From JAAZMA01 sp036720245 (lineage in GTDB: Bacteria > Bacillota > Clostridia > Tissierellales > Tepidimicrobiaceae), in the NCBI GenBank assembly GCA_036720245.1, contig DAIMNI010000002.1, positions 28,568 to 92,567 of the forward strand: a DNA stretch of 64,000 nt. Direction: 5' to 3'. The notes beneath the pieces were generated by a model. It did no database searches, was not told where the DNA came from, and saw only the letters and a list, made by a program, of their open reading frames with translations. Below, piece after piece: positions 27,481-37,000 of this stretch (the stretch's first letter is position 1; every line of letters starts with the position of its first letter). The translations under genes were made by a program, and so were the position numbers.

Positions 27481-28136
27481 TAATCTTCACCTCCAACAAC
27501 TATATAATCTATAAATAGTCCAGGAGTAATTACATCATTTTGATCTATTTCTCCAACTTCTACTAAATTTTCTGCCTCTACTATTACCATATCAGCAGCA
27601 GTAGCCATTAGAGTATTAAAATTCCTTGTAGCACCTCTATATACTACATTGCCTGATTTATCTACTTTATGGCCTAGTATTAATGCTATATCTGCTCTTA
27701 GGGGTAATTCTAATAAGTATTCTTTACCATCCACTTCTATTTTTTCTTTTCCTTCTTCTACCACAGTTCCAAGGCCTATAGGAGTTAAAAACCCACCCAA
27801 ACCTGCCCCACCTGCTCTAATTTGTTCTGCTAAGGTTCCTTGAGGAACTAATACTACTTCCATTTCCCCAGAGTTCATTTGATTCCCAGTTTCTTTATTA
27901 GTGCCAACATGAGATGCAATTAATTTTTTAATTTGCTTATTTACTACTAATTTGCCCACACCACTATCTACAAAACTTGAATCGTTAGAAATTAATGTTA
28001 AATCCTTAACGCCCTTTTCCACTAGCTTATCCACCAGCTTGTGGGGAGTCCCACAGCTTAAGAATCCGCCAACCATAATGGTCATACCATCTTCAATATG
28101 ATTAATAGCTTCATCTATTGATACTACTTTATCCAT
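27480..28136 (-). CDS. atoD: Acetoacetate/butyrate CoA-transferase alpha subunit
   Basis: 218 residues with the alpha-subunit signature [17 protein letters not shown] near the start and later [15 protein letters not shown]. The ATG at 28136 is chosen: GGAGGTGG lies 7 bases upstream, whereas an ATG at 28160 would place that site inside the gene. Third gene after thlA, though 334 bases of repeats and leader separate it from thlA. Confidence 0.92.
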   Translation of the reverse strand: MDKVVSIDEAINHIEDGMTIMVGGFLSCGTPHKLVDKLVEKGVKDLTLISNDSSFVDSGVGKLVVNKQIKKLIASHVGTNKETGNQMNSGEMEVVLVPQGTLAEQIRAGGAGLGGFLTPIGLGTVVEEGKEKIEVDGKEYLLELPLRADIALILGHKVDKSGNVVYRGATRNFNTLMATAADMVIVEAENLVEVGEIDQNDVITPGLFIDYIVVGGED

Positions 28137-28372
28137 GAAAACCACCTCCAAGTTTTTCAATGCATAATTGAAATATGCATTATTTATAGCTCTGTTATAA
28201 TTTTATCAAAGTTTATAGGAATTATCAATGAAATTTCTGATTATTTGCAAATGTGAACCTATTATACTGTAAAGCATTAGGGGCAGTCCCCCTTACATCT
28301 GTCATTGATGAAGAAACTAAGCGATGAGCACGAAATCAAAAAAACATGATTTCGGCTCCCTGCTTACCTAAA
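28137..28372. other. Intergenic region between thlA and atoD
   Basis: Contains no gene. It holds an AT-rich atoD leader with TGCATAATTGAAATATGCA (a short dyad near 28161-28180), then GGGGCAGTCCCCC near 28280, a relative of the GTCCCC repeat at 31825, and an unmatched 80-base stretch including CATGATTTCGGC. Together with the repeat at 28373 it separates thlA from atoDA; whether transcription continues through is not clear. Confidence 0.4.
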
Positions 28373-28469
28373 CCGTAGGTGAAGGATCTCTAAGTGGCAG
28401 AAAGCCAAGATCCTTCGCTACGTTCAGGATAACACAAATTGTCAATTGTCAATTGTCAACTGTCAATTA
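28373..28469 (-). repeat. Composite repeat at the 3' end of thlA
   Basis: Hairpin GAAGGATCT (28381-28389) with AGATCCTTC (28408-28416), extended by GCTACGTTCAGGATAACA on the right, then an AATTGTC heptad array (28437-28468) ending at the thlA stop codon. Only the right heptad arm is present here. Matches copies at 31690, 39633 and 45667. Confidence 0.85.
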
Positions 28470-28470
28470 A

Positions 28471-29649
28471 TTATCTGCTAACTATCATAGAAATACCTTG
28501 GCCGCCGCCTATACATAATGTTGCTAGGCCATTTTTGGCATCCCTTTTGTTCATTTCGTGCAATAATGTTACTAAAATCCTCGCACCTGAGGCTCCTATT
28601 GGATGGCCTAGGGCTATGGCACCGCCATTTACATTGGTTATTTCTGGGTTTAAACCTAATTCTTTTACTACTGATAGAGATTGGGATGCAAAAGCTTCAT
28701 TTGCTTCTACTAAATCTAAATCTTCTACTGTCATATTTGCCTTCTCTAATGCTTTTCTAGTAGCTGATATTGGACCTGTTCCCATTATACTTGGGTCTAC
28801 TCCTGCTGAAGCATAGGATTTTATAGTAGCTAATGGCTTAATTCCTAATTCTTCTGCTTTTTCTTTAGACATAAGGATTAATGCCGCCGCACCATCATTT
28901 ATACCAGAGGCATTTCCAGCTGTAACTGTACCATCTTTTTTAAATGCTGGCCTAAGTTTTTGAATTCCTTCTATGCTTGAACCAAATCTTGGGTGTTCAT
29001 CTGTGTCTACTACTATTGGGTCTCCCCTTCTTTGTGGTATTTCAACTGGTACTATTTCATCTTTAAATCTTCCACTTTTTATAGCTTCTTCCGTTCTTAA
29101 TTGACTATTTAAGGAAAATTTATCTTGTTCTTCTCTTGTTAAATTCCATTGTTCTGCTATGTTTTCAGCAGTAATTCCCATATGGTAGTCGTTAAATACA
29201 TCCCAAAGTCCATCTTTTACCATATAGTCTTCTATTGATCCATCTCCCATTCTTTGTCCCCATCTAGCATCTTTCATTAAATATGGGGCCATACTCATAT
29301 TTTCAGCTCCACCTACTAATACTATATCTGCTTCTTCAGCTTTTATAGCCTGGGCTGCTAATGTTACAGTTTTAAGGCCTGAACCACAAACTTTATTAAC
29401 TGTATAGGATGGAACATCTACAGGAATTCCAGCACCTATTGAAACCTGTCTTGCTACATTTTGTCCAAGCCCTGCCTGAAGCACATTTCCAAAGATTACT
29501 TCATCTATCATCTCTGGTGTAATACCCGCCCTATTTATGGCTTCCTTAGCAGCTATAGTTCCTAATTGCACTGCTGTAACATTTTTAAAATTTCCTCCAA
29601 AAGTACCTATTGGAGTCCTAACTGCCGATACAATAACTACATCTTTCAT
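28471..29649 (-). CDS. thlA: Acetyl-CoA acetyltransferase (thiolase)
   Basis: 392 residues, standard length. The catalytic set is complete: Cys88 (NKVCGSGLK) acylated, His349 (GHPIGASG) and Cys379 (CIGGGQG). It interconverts acetoacetyl-CoA plus CoA with two acetyl-CoA, so it completes acetoacetate use after AtoDA. The ATG at 29649 has GGGGGGA 6 bases upstream; the in-frame start at 29664 lies in that site. First gene behind the sigma-54 promoter at 29704. Confidence 0.95.
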   Translation of the reverse strand: MKDVVIVSAVRTPIGTFGGNFKNVTAVQLGTIAAKEAINRAGITPEMIDEVIFGNVLQAGLGQNVARQVSIGAGIPVDVPSYTVNKVCGSGLKTVTLAAQAIKAEEADIVLVGGAENMSMAPYLMKDARWGQRMGDGSIEDYMVKDGLWDVFNDYHMGITAENIAEQWNLTREEQDKFSLNSQLRTEEAIKSGRFKDEIVPVEIPQRRGDPIVVDTDEHPRFGSSIEGIQKLRPAFKKDGTVTAGNASGINDGAAALILMSKEKAEELGIKPLATIKSYASAGVDPSIMGTGPISATRKALEKANMTVEDLDLVEANEAFASQSLSVVKELGLNPEITNVNGGAIALGHPIGASGARILVTLLHEMNKRDAKNGLATLCIGGGQGISMIVSR

Positions 29650-29703
29650 TGAAAATCCCCCCATTTTTATTTTAATTTGAATTATGTTCTACTATATTAA
29701 TAT

Positions 29704-29720
29704 TGCAAGAAGGGTGCCAA
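29704..29720 (-). promoter_or_regulatory. Sigma-54 promoter of thlA-atoDA
   Basis: Minus-strand TTGGCAC-N5-TTGCA, a match to the sigma-54 consensus at every conserved base with the correct spacing. Expected leader to the thlA ATG is about 45 bases. The sigma-54 activator gene at 29962 is directly upstream. Confidence 0.85.
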
Positions 29721-29815
29721 GTTTTTCAAAATTTTAATTTTCCATCAAGAGTAGTTATATAGAGATGTATAGCGCTTTTTAAAATTCTTTAAGATTTCCC
29801 AAAAAGCAATAAATG

Positions 29816-29862
29816 TAGCCATTTGTATACATATATTTCTATAGATATTATACAAATGGCTA
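29816..29862. promoter_or_regulatory. Candidate upstream activator site for thlA
   Basis: Perfect 14-bp inverted repeat TAGCCATTTGTATA (29816-29829) with TATACAAATGGCTA (29849-29862), centres about 33 bases apart, i.e. three helical turns. It lies 95-160 bases upstream of the sigma-54 promoter, the usual enhancer distance. The neighbouring activator is the likely binder (inference). It could also fold in RNA, but a separate terminator already lies between it and the activator gene. Confidence 0.5.
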
Positions 29863-29902
29863 TATTTAGCATTACACACTATTTAAATATTAATTTAATA
29901 CA

Positions 29903-29962
29903 ATAAAAAACTGTAGTTAATATTATACAATTCTTAAAGAATTGTAGATTTTTAGCTACAGT
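29903..29962 (-). terminator. Terminator of the sigma-54 activator gene at 29962
   Basis: Outer stem ACTGTAG (29910-29916) with CTACAGT (29956-29962) encloses a perfect 10-bp inner palindrome (29926-29935 with 29937-29946). On the minus strand the outer stem is followed by TTTTTATTG. It starts at the stop codon. Confidence 0.7.
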
Positions 29963-31671
29963 CAAATTTCTATATTATATTTATCTATTTTTTTATATAA
30001 TGCAGTTCGGTGAATTCCTAGTTTTTCACTGGCTTTAGTCTTATTCCCTTGGGACTTATTTAAGGCATTTATAATAGCTTCTTTTTCTGCTTGGGCTACT
30101 ACGTTTTTTAGAGGATAGATTTCTTCAAAGTTTATATTTATTTTAGAATTAGATAAAATCCTTTCTGGCAAATGTTTTGGCAGTATTATATCTCCATAAG
30201 AAAAATTCATTCCTCTTTCCAATACATTTCTAAGTTCTCTTACATTTCCCGGCCAATGATAGGATTTTAAAATATTTATAGTTTTTTTATCTATGGCTTT
30301 TCTTGGAGAATTTAATTCTTTGGAGAGGTAATCCAATAATTCATCACATAATATGGGAATATCTCCTATTCTATCCCTTAGAGGAGGTATATCCAAAGTG
30401 ATTACATTTAATCTATAATAAAGGTCTTCCCTAAATCGCCCTGATTTTACAGCTTCCTCTATATTTTCATTGGTAGCAGATATTACCCTAATATCCAATG
30501 AATTTTTTTTATTTCCCCCCACTCTTTCAAACTTTCTTTCCTCTAAAACCCTTAACAATTTTGCCTGCATTTCTAAGGGCATATTTCCTATTTCATCTAA
30601 AAAAATTGTACCCCCATTGGCTAATTCAAATTTTCCAGGTTTACCTTCTTTTTTAGCTCCAGTAAATGCTCCCCCTTCATAGCCAAATAGTTCTGATTCT
30701 AATAATTCCTTTGGTATGGCTGCACAGTTTATAGGCACAAAGGCTTCTGATTTTCTATAACTAGCCCTATGAATAGCTTGGGCAAACATTTCTTTTCCAG
30801 TGCCAGATTCTCCTAAAATCAAAACTGTAGAATTAGATTCTGCAGCTTTTCTACCAAGCTTTTTTAAATATTCCATTTTAGGGTCTTGTGTTTTAATACT
30901 GTCAAAGGAGTATCTACTATTTTGTAATCTTTCAATCTCCCCTTTGTATTCGTTGATTTTATGTTCTAATTCTGCTAATTCCCTAGCTAATTCCTTTACT
31001 TCACTAGCATCCCTAAAAAGCACAGTACCTACTGCAGCTATAACTTTTCCATCCCTAATAATAGGTACTCTATTGGTTATCATATCGTAGCCTTGAATTC
31101 TTTGAACATGCCTTAATTCCTTTTCTCCAGTTTTGGCTACTATATGCATTCTAGTGTTTTCTATTACATCTTCTACAGGCTTGCCTAAATTTTCTTCTTC
31201 TTTTAAGCCCATTAGTTTTTCATAATTCATTTTTACTATTCTACCATCTTTATCCACCAATACAAAGCCTTCATAGGCATATTCTAATATATCTTCAATC
31301 ATATCCATAGAAGTCTTTAGTTCCCTTAATTGAGTTTTAGAGTCCTTAATATCTGTAATATCCTTTAATATATAAATATAGCCTAAAACTTTATCAGATT
31401 CTTTATAGGGAATGCATTTCATTAAAATATGATTATTATTATGGACAAACTCTCTTTCTTCTTTGCAATGAAGGAAAAGTTCCTGGACCTTTTTATCTTC
31501 TATAAAATATGGAAAATCCTCAGCCTTTACATGGCTCCTATCAATATCTAATAAATTTAAAAAAGCCTGATTTTCATAATAAAATTCATTTTTATTATCT
31601 ATTACTAAGACTCCTTCTTCTAAGGAGTCTAGCAAAAATTTTATTAGATTTCTTTCTTCCTCAGTATCCAC
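29962..31671 (-). CDS. Sigma-54-dependent activator, PAS-PAS-AAA-HTH
   Basis: 569 residues. Two PAS domains (about 8-110 and 125-230), a coiled coil (about 222-255), AAA+ domain with Walker A GESGTGKE (287-294), canonical GAFTGA (334-339), Walker B TIFLDEIG, and a Fis-type helix-turn-helix at the end (NKTKASEKLGIHRTALYKKI). It is of the PrpR/BkdR-like stand-alone type that senses a small ligand by PAS. The adjacent sigma-54 promoter of thlA-atoDA is the obvious target. Starts at GTG with GGGGGGA upstream. The ligand might be acetoacetate or a short acyl-CoA (guess from context). Confidence 0.9.
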   Translation of the reverse strand: MDTEEERNLIKFLLDSLEEGVLVIDNKNEFYYENQAFLNLLDIDRSHVKAEDFPYFIEDKKVQELFLHCKEEREFVHNNNHILMKCIPYKESDKVLGYIYILKDITDIKDSKTQLRELKTSMDMIEDILEYAYEGFVLVDKDGRIVKMNYEKLMGLKEEENLGKPVEDVIENTRMHIVAKTGEKELRHVQRIQGYDMITNRVPIIRDGKVIAAVGTVLFRDASEVKELARELAELEHKINEYKGEIERLQNSRYSFDSIKTQDPKMEYLKKLGRKAAESNSTVLILGESGTGKEMFAQAIHRASYRKSEAFVPINCAAIPKELLESELFGYEGGAFTGAKKEGKPGKFELANGGTIFLDEIGNMPLEMQAKLLRVLEERKFERVGGNKKNSLDIRVISATNENIEEAVKSGRFREDLYYRLNVITLDIPPLRDRIGDIPILCDELLDYLSKELNSPRKAIDKKTINILKSYHWPGNVRELRNVLERGMNFSYGDIILPKHLPERILSNSKININFEEIYPLKNVVAQAEKEAIINALNKSQGNKTKASEKLGIHRTALYKKIDKYNIEI

Positions 31672-31689
31672 GGTATTCCCCCCGTTTTA

Positions 31690-31820
31690 CAATTGGCAAT
31701 TGACAGTTGACAATTGTCAATTTGTGTCATCCTGAACGCTTTCTCTGTCATCCTGAGCATGGCGAAAGATCTCGACTTTCTGCTATTTAGAGATCCTTCA
31801 CCTTCGGTTCAGGATGACAG
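31690..31820 (-). repeat. Composite repeat: left heptad arm plus CATCCTGA hairpin
   Basis: Heptad array of GACAATT type (31690-31722), then two TGTCATCCTGA copies 22 bases apart, an inner GATCTC...GAGATC stem, and TCAGGATGACA closing the long hairpin at 31820. Lies between the activator gene and the GTCCCC repeat that ends mnaA. Confidence 0.85.
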
Positions 31821-31824
31821 ATGC

Positions 31825-31885
31825 AAGGGGGACTGTCCCCAGTGCATTAAAGGTGCAAAAGGAACCGTCCCCAGTGCACTAAAGG
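31825..31885. repeat. GTCCCC-type direct repeat overlapping the mnaA 3' end
   Basis: GTCCCCAGTGCATTAAAGG at 31835-31853 is repeated with one mismatch at 31867-31885, spaced 32 bases; ACCGTCCCC is the shared core with 48232 and 54364. The second copy contains the mnaA stop codon. Confidence 0.85.
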
Positions 31886-33000
31886 TTTTCAATTATTACA
31901 TTAACTATTCTTTCCGCTGCCTTCCCATCTCCATAGGGATTTATTGCGTTAGCCATTTTTTTGTATTCTTCATTATTAGATAGTAATATATCTATTTCTT
32001 TGTATACATTATCATAATCTGTCCCTACAAGTTTTGCTGTTCCTGCTTCTATTCCCTCTGGTCTTTCTGTTTCTTCTCTTACTACTAGGACTGGTTTTCC
32101 AAAAGTAGGGGCTTCTTCTTGAAATCCCCCTGAGTCTGTAACTACTAAATATATTTTAGACATTAGATTTGCCATGGATTCATAGTCTAAAGGTTCCATT
32201 AAATGTATTCTATTATTGTCCTTTAGTATTTCATTGGCGGTATTTCTTACCTTTGGATTTAAATGCATTGGGAAAACTATCTCTACATCTTCATGTGCAT
32301 CTACAATATCTTTAAGAGCCTTAAATATATTTTCCATAGGTTTTCCTAAATTTTCTCTTCTATGGCATTCTACTAATATTATTTTCTTATTTTTATAATC
32401 TAAATTATTTAATAATTCATCATCAAATTTATAATTTTCTTTTGTAACATACATTAGCGCATCTATTACAGTATTTCCTGTAACAAAAATCTTTTCACTT
32501 GGATAATCTTCTTTTAAAAGATTATTTTTGCTTTCCTCTGTTGGTGCAAAGTGAAAATCTGTCATAATTCCCGTTAATTTTCTATTGGCTTCTTCTGGAT
32601 AAGGAGAATATAAATTCCCAGATCTAAGTCCTGCCTCTACATGTCCAATTTTTACTTTTTGATAAAAAGCCGCTAATGCCCCTGCAAATACAGTAGTAGT
32701 ATCCCCTTGTACTAAAAGTACATCTGGTTTTACTTCTCCTATTACATCTTCTAAGCCTTTTAAAGCATTAATGGTAATTTCCGTTAAGCTTTGTCCCGGT
32801 TTAAATATATTTAAATCATAATCTGCTTTTATATTAAACAAATCTAGTACTTGATCTAGCATTTCTCTATGTTGTGCCGTAATACATACTATATTTTCTA
32901 TTTTTTCTTCTTTTTCCATGGCCTTAACTATAGGTGCCATTTTAATTCCCTCAGGTCTAGTTCCAAATACTGTCATAACTTTAATCTTGCCCATGTTCAT
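31879..33000 (-). CDS. mnaA: UDP-N-acetylglucosamine 2-epimerase
   Basis: About 373 residues of the non-hydrolysing epimerase family (MnaA/WecB). VFGTRPEGIKMAP at the N-terminus, VQGDTTT, GHVEAGLRSG, VTDSGGFQEEAP and the C-terminal EAGTAKLVG region are all present. It makes UDP-ManNAc for teichoic-acid linkage units, in line with tagO just upstream. The start overlaps tagO by about 20 bases; of three in-frame ATGs the one at 33000 has AGGAGG at best spacing. Its stop codon is supplied by a repeat. Confidence 0.94.
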   Translation of the reverse strand: MNMGKIKVMTVFGTRPEGIKMAPIVKAMEKEEKIENIVCITAQHREMLDQVLDLFNIKADYDLNIFKPGQSLTEITINALKGLEDVIGEVKPDVLLVQGDTTTVFAGALAAFYQKVKIGHVEAGLRSGNLYSPYPEEANRKLTGIMTDFHFAPTEESKNNLLKEDYPSEKIFVTGNTVIDALMYVTKENYKFDDELLNNLDYKNKKIILVECHRRENLGKPMENIFKALKDIVDAHEDVEIVFPMHLNPKVRNTANEILKDNNRIHLMEPLDYESMANLMSKIYLVVTDSGGFQEEAPTFGKPVLVVREETERPEGIEAGTAKLVGTDYDNVYKEIDILLSNNEEYKKMANAINPYGDGKAAERIVNVIIENL

Positions 33001-34030
33001 CATTATCCTCCTTTGTGGTCATTAGCCCCATTTTCCTTGCTAATAATAGGGTAATAATAAATATTGCTACAGCCCAGATTACTCCCCTTTTACTATTGGT
33101 CTTGGCTATTAAAGTAGCAGATATTCCAAATATTGCTGATATAGAATATAGTATTAATACAGTTTTCTTTTGAGAATAGCCCATGGCAAGTAATCTATGA
33201 TGGAGATGTCCCTTATCCGCTTCTGCTATGGATTTGCCATTTAGCAATCTTCTAAATATAGCAAAGGTAGTATCAAATATGGGAACTCCTAAAATTATAA
33301 TTGGCACTACTACTGCTATTGTGGCTACAGATTTCATAACCCCTTCTATAGATAATGCAGCCAACATAAATCCTAAAAACAATGCCCCCGTATCTCCCAT
33401 AAATATTTTAGCAGGATTAAAATTGTAGGGAAGAAATCCTAAACAACTCCCGGCTATAATGGAAGACATGATAATTACTGGTATGTAATTAAATTTACTA
33501 GCTACAGCTAAAAAAGATAAAGATGAAATCATGGCAACCCCTGCTGCCAAACCATCTAATCCATCTATTAAGTTTAAAGTATTGGTAATTCCCACTATCC
33601 AAAATATAGTTATAGGCACTGAAAATACTCCTAGATTAATTAAATTGCTAGTTTTAGTAAAAGGATTGGTAATTGCATCTATTTTTACATCCCCTATTAC
33701 TAAAACTACTGCCGCTATTATTTGAAATAATAATTTCTTCTTAGGGCTTAATTCTTTTATATCGTCAATTATTCCACTAATTAATATAATAGTTCCCCCA
33801 ATAATTATGGATATTAGTGTTTTATCTATGGGAAGAAAAATTAAAGATGTAGTAATAGTAGAAATGTATATGGCTAGGCCCCCCATTAAGGCCATAGGCT
33901 TCTTATGGACTCTTCTATCATCCTTTGGAATATCAACTGCTCCAACCTTGATAGCTAATTTTTTCACTGGTGGTGTTAAAATTAATGATAAAAATAAAGA
34001 TATAATAAATGGCATAAAAATATTTTCCAT
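32981..34030 (-). CDS. tagO: Undecaprenyl-phosphate GlcNAc-1-phosphate transferase
   Basis: 349 residues, about 11 membrane helices, glycosyltransferase family 4 (TagO/WecA). Catalytic landmarks: DDRRVHKKP (about 38-46), NLIDGLDGLA (about 155-164), FMGDTGALFLGF and KGHLHHRLLAMG. It starts wall-polymer or surface-glycan synthesis by loading GlcNAc-1-P on the lipid carrier, feeding MnaA products downstream. Confidence 0.93.
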   Translation of the reverse strand: MENIFMPFIISLFLSLILTPPVKKLAIKVGAVDIPKDDRRVHKKPMALMGGLAIYISTITTSLIFLPIDKTLISIIIGGTIILISGIIDDIKELSPKKKLLFQIIAAVVLVIGDVKIDAITNPFTKTSNLINLGVFSVPITIFWIVGITNTLNLIDGLDGLAAGVAMISSLSFLAVASKFNYIPVIIMSSIIAGSCLGFLPYNFNPAKIFMGDTGALFLGFMLAALSIEGVMKSVATIAVVVPIIILGVPIFDTTFAIFRRLLNGKSIAEADKGHLHHRLLAMGYSQKKTVLILYSISAIFGISATLIAKTNSKRGVIWAVAIFIITLLLARKMGLMTTKEDNDEHGQD

Positions 34031-34099
34031 AAGTTTTCGCTCCTTATAATTAGTCCTTCTAAAATTTTACATTAGAATGGGGAATAAGTCAATCTTATT

Positions 34100-34215
34100 C
34101 AATTGATAATTGACAGTTGACAATTGACAATTATTTGGGTCGAGCTTTTGGGAATTAGAAAAAGGCGGCCAAAGGCCGCCCCAATTGTCCATTGTCCATT
34201 GTCAATTGTCAATTG
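34100..34215. repeat. Heptad inverted arrays flanking the upp terminator
   Basis: Left array of GACAATT units (34100-34132) and right array of AATTGTC/ATTGTCC units (34182-34215) in opposite orientation, enclosing 49 bases that include the GC-rich terminator at 34159-34180. This copy carries a plain terminator instead of the CATCCTGA hairpin. Confidence 0.85.
34159..34180 (-). terminator. Intrinsic terminator of upp
   Basis: GGCGGCC (34164-34170), AAA loop, GGCCGCC (34174-34180); on the minus strand followed by TTTTTC. It is 38 bases beyond the upp stop, inside the repeat cassette. Confidence 0.85.
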
Positions 34216-34218
34216 TAC

Positions 34219-34884
<666 letters not shown>

Positions 34885-34895
34885 TTATATCATAA

Positions 34896-35333
34896 CTAGC
34901 CTTCTATGTCAGTAATTTTATCTATTCTTAATTTATGTCTTCCGCCTTCAAATTTCGCATTAAGCCAAGTATTTACTATTTCAATGGCTAAATCCCTGCC
35001 AATAACTCTGCCACCAAGAGCCAATATATTAGCATTATTGTGTTCAATACTCATTCTTGCAGAATAAGTATCACCACAAAGAGCACATCTAATGCCCTTT
35101 ACCTTGTTGCAAGCTATGGAAATACCAATTCCAGTGCCACATATTGCTATACCTTTATCCACTTCTCCCTCTACTACAGCTGTGGATAACTTTAGCCCAT
35201 AATCAGGATAATCCACAGAATCTGAAGAATTAGTCCCATAGTCCACATATTCTATGCCTTCTTTTTCTAAATACTCCTTAATATATTCCTTTAATTCAAA
35301 ACCACCATGATCAGAACCTATGCCTATTTTCAT
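34896..35333 (-). CDS. rpiB: Ribose-5-phosphate isomerase B
   Basis: 145 residues. GIGSDHGGFELK at the N-terminus, catalytic Cys65 in AICGTGIGISI, and HNNANILALGGRVIG. Interconverts ribose-5-phosphate and ribulose-5-phosphate. ATG at 35333 chosen, with GGGG 7 bases upstream; another ATG two codons before is too near the site. Two bases after the ywlE stop. Confidence 0.95.
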   Translation of the reverse strand: MKIGIGSDHGGFELKEYIKEYLEKEGIEYVDYGTNSSDSVDYPDYGLKLSTAVVEGEVDKGIAICGTGIGISIACNKVKGIRCALCGDTYSARMSIEHNNANILALGGRVIGRDLAIEIVNTWLNAKFEGGRHKLRIDKITDIEG

Positions 35334-35335
35334 TA

Positions 35336-35788
35336 TCATTCCCCTTTCATTAATTTTTCTACTAATTTTTCTATTGCATTATATAATTCATATTTAGTAT
35401 TATTATAAACTTTAATATTTCCACCAAAGGGATCTATTATATCTTTTTCTACGCCATAGACGTATTCATTTAATGTATAAATTTTATTTTGAATAAAATC
35501 ATATTTGGAAATTAAAATTTCTTTATGGGATTTCCCCATAGTTAAAATTAAATCTGCCTCTTCCACTAAATCCCTATGGACAATTCTAGCCCTATGATTG
35601 CTAATATCCATATTGTGCTCTTTTAAGGCTTTAATAGCATTAGTGGAAACATTCTCTCCATCTAAGGCATATATGCCTGCTGATTTTACCACAATATCTA
35701 AGCCCTTTTTATTGGCCATATCCTCCAATATCCCTTGGGCCATAGGGCTCCTACAGGTATTTCCAGTACATACAAATAAAATATTCAC
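35336..35788 (-). CDS. ywlE: Protein arginine phosphatase YwlE (low-Mr phosphatase family)
   Basis: 150 residues. P-loop Cys7-TGNT-Cys12-Arg13 and general acid Asp119 in DPFGGN. Thr11 in the P-loop is the residue that marks YwlE-type arginine phosphatases, where tyrosine phosphatases carry Ile; so removal of phosphate from phosphoarginine on proteins is the better call. Partners McsB/ClpC are not in the window. Confidence 0.88.
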   Translation of the reverse strand: MNILFVCTGNTCRSPMAQGILEDMANKKGLDIVVKSAGIYALDGENVSTNAIKALKEHNMDISNHRARIVHRDLVEEADLILTMGKSHKEILISKYDFIQNKIYTLNEYVYGVEKDIIDPFGGNIKVYNNTKYELYNAIEKLVEKLMKGE

Positions 35789-35801
35789 ATTATCTCCCCT
35801 A

Positions 35802-36848
35802 TTACACTTCTATAATATTCCCCGAAGCTGCCTTTTTAAGTCTATTCATAATAGCCATACCTATGCCAGTGGATTCCATACCTTCTGCCAATATTATATC
35901 TACATTTTCCTTGTCAAATAATCTAATAGTGTTAAATAAATTATGAGCTATGGTACTTTTATCCACCCTAGTGCCTACAGATATAATTGTGCCTAGTTCG
36001 TATTTATCCTTGCTTTCCTCTGTAGCCATAATACCTACCTTTTTGCCTTCCCGGGAAAGTTTTTTTGCACGATTATTTATTTCCCTAACAATACATTCCA
36101 ATTCCCCATTAAATACAATCATTTCAGCTTTTGGTGCATAATGTCTATATTTTTGTCCTGGAGATAGGGGAATTCCTCCCTCTTTAATTATACTTAAATC
36201 TGCCTCTATATTGGGAAGATATTCCCTTAAATCTTCTATTGTTATACCTCCAGGTCTAAGTATTCTAGGTATATCCCCTGACATATCTAATACAGTAGAC
36301 TCTACCCCTATGCCAGTATCTCCACCATCAATTATTAAATCCACTTTCCCATATAAATCCTCAGCTACATGACTAGCCAGTGTAGGGCTAGGTTTTCCAG
36401 AAGTATTGGCACTAGGTGCAGCTATGGGTAGTTGGCTTAATTCAATTAATTTAAGGGCAATAGGATTATTAGGCATTCTAATGGATACTTTATCTAGCCC
36501 TCCTGTAATTATATCCGGAACTAAATTGCTTCTCCTTAAAATAATAGTCAAAGGCCCTGGCCAAAATACATTCATTAGTTTTTCTGCATTTTTAGGAATA
36601 GATTGTACCAAATTGGCTACTTCATTTACACTTGATACATGTAAAATTAAGGGATTATCCTTGGGCCTGCCTTTAGCCTCAAATATCTTTTCCACAGCCC
36701 TAGAATCTAAGCCATTAGCCCCAAGTCCATAAACAGTTTCCGTAGGAAAAGCCACTAGACCCCCAGCTTTAATAATTTCTGCCCCCTTTATTAATTCTTC
36801 CATATTATTTTCATTTATTTCTAGTATTTTAGTTTGAACTTTATCCAT
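35802..36848 (-). CDS. tsaC: Threonylcarbamoyl-AMP synthase (Sua5 type)
   Basis: 348 residues: YrdC domain (about 12-200; GGLVAFPTETVYGLGANGLD, KGRPKDNPLI, PSANTSGKPSPT) plus the C-terminal Sua5 domain (about 215-348), joined by the SPGQKYRHYAPKA linker. Makes threonylcarbamoyl-AMP for t6A37 of tRNA. Same place as ywlC of Bacillus. Confidence 0.94.
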   Translation of the reverse strand: MDKVQTKILEINENNMEELIKGAEIIKAGGLVAFPTETVYGLGANGLDSRAVEKIFEAKGRPKDNPLILHVSSVNEVANLVQSIPKNAEKLMNVFWPGPLTIILRRSNLVPDIITGGLDKVSIRMPNNPIALKLIELSQLPIAAPSANTSGKPSPTLASHVAEDLYGKVDLIIDGGDTGIGVESTVLDMSGDIPRILRPGGITIEDLREYLPNIEADLSIIKEGGIPLSPGQKYRHYAPKAEMIVFNGELECIVREINNRAKKLSREGKKVGIMATEESKDKYELGTIISVGTRVDKSTIAHNLFNTIRLFDKENVDIILAEGMESTGIGMAIMNRLKKAASGNIIEV

Positions 36849-37000
36849 ATATAATCCTTCCCTTTTTGTTTTCTTATTATATTATACATTATTCTAGGCT
36901 AATTTAAAAAAATATTTTTAAACAAGATAATATAACCGTCCCCTGCCCTGTTCTTAATACTAAATCTCTTGAATATTAATTAATAGAAGGGGTGGGATTT

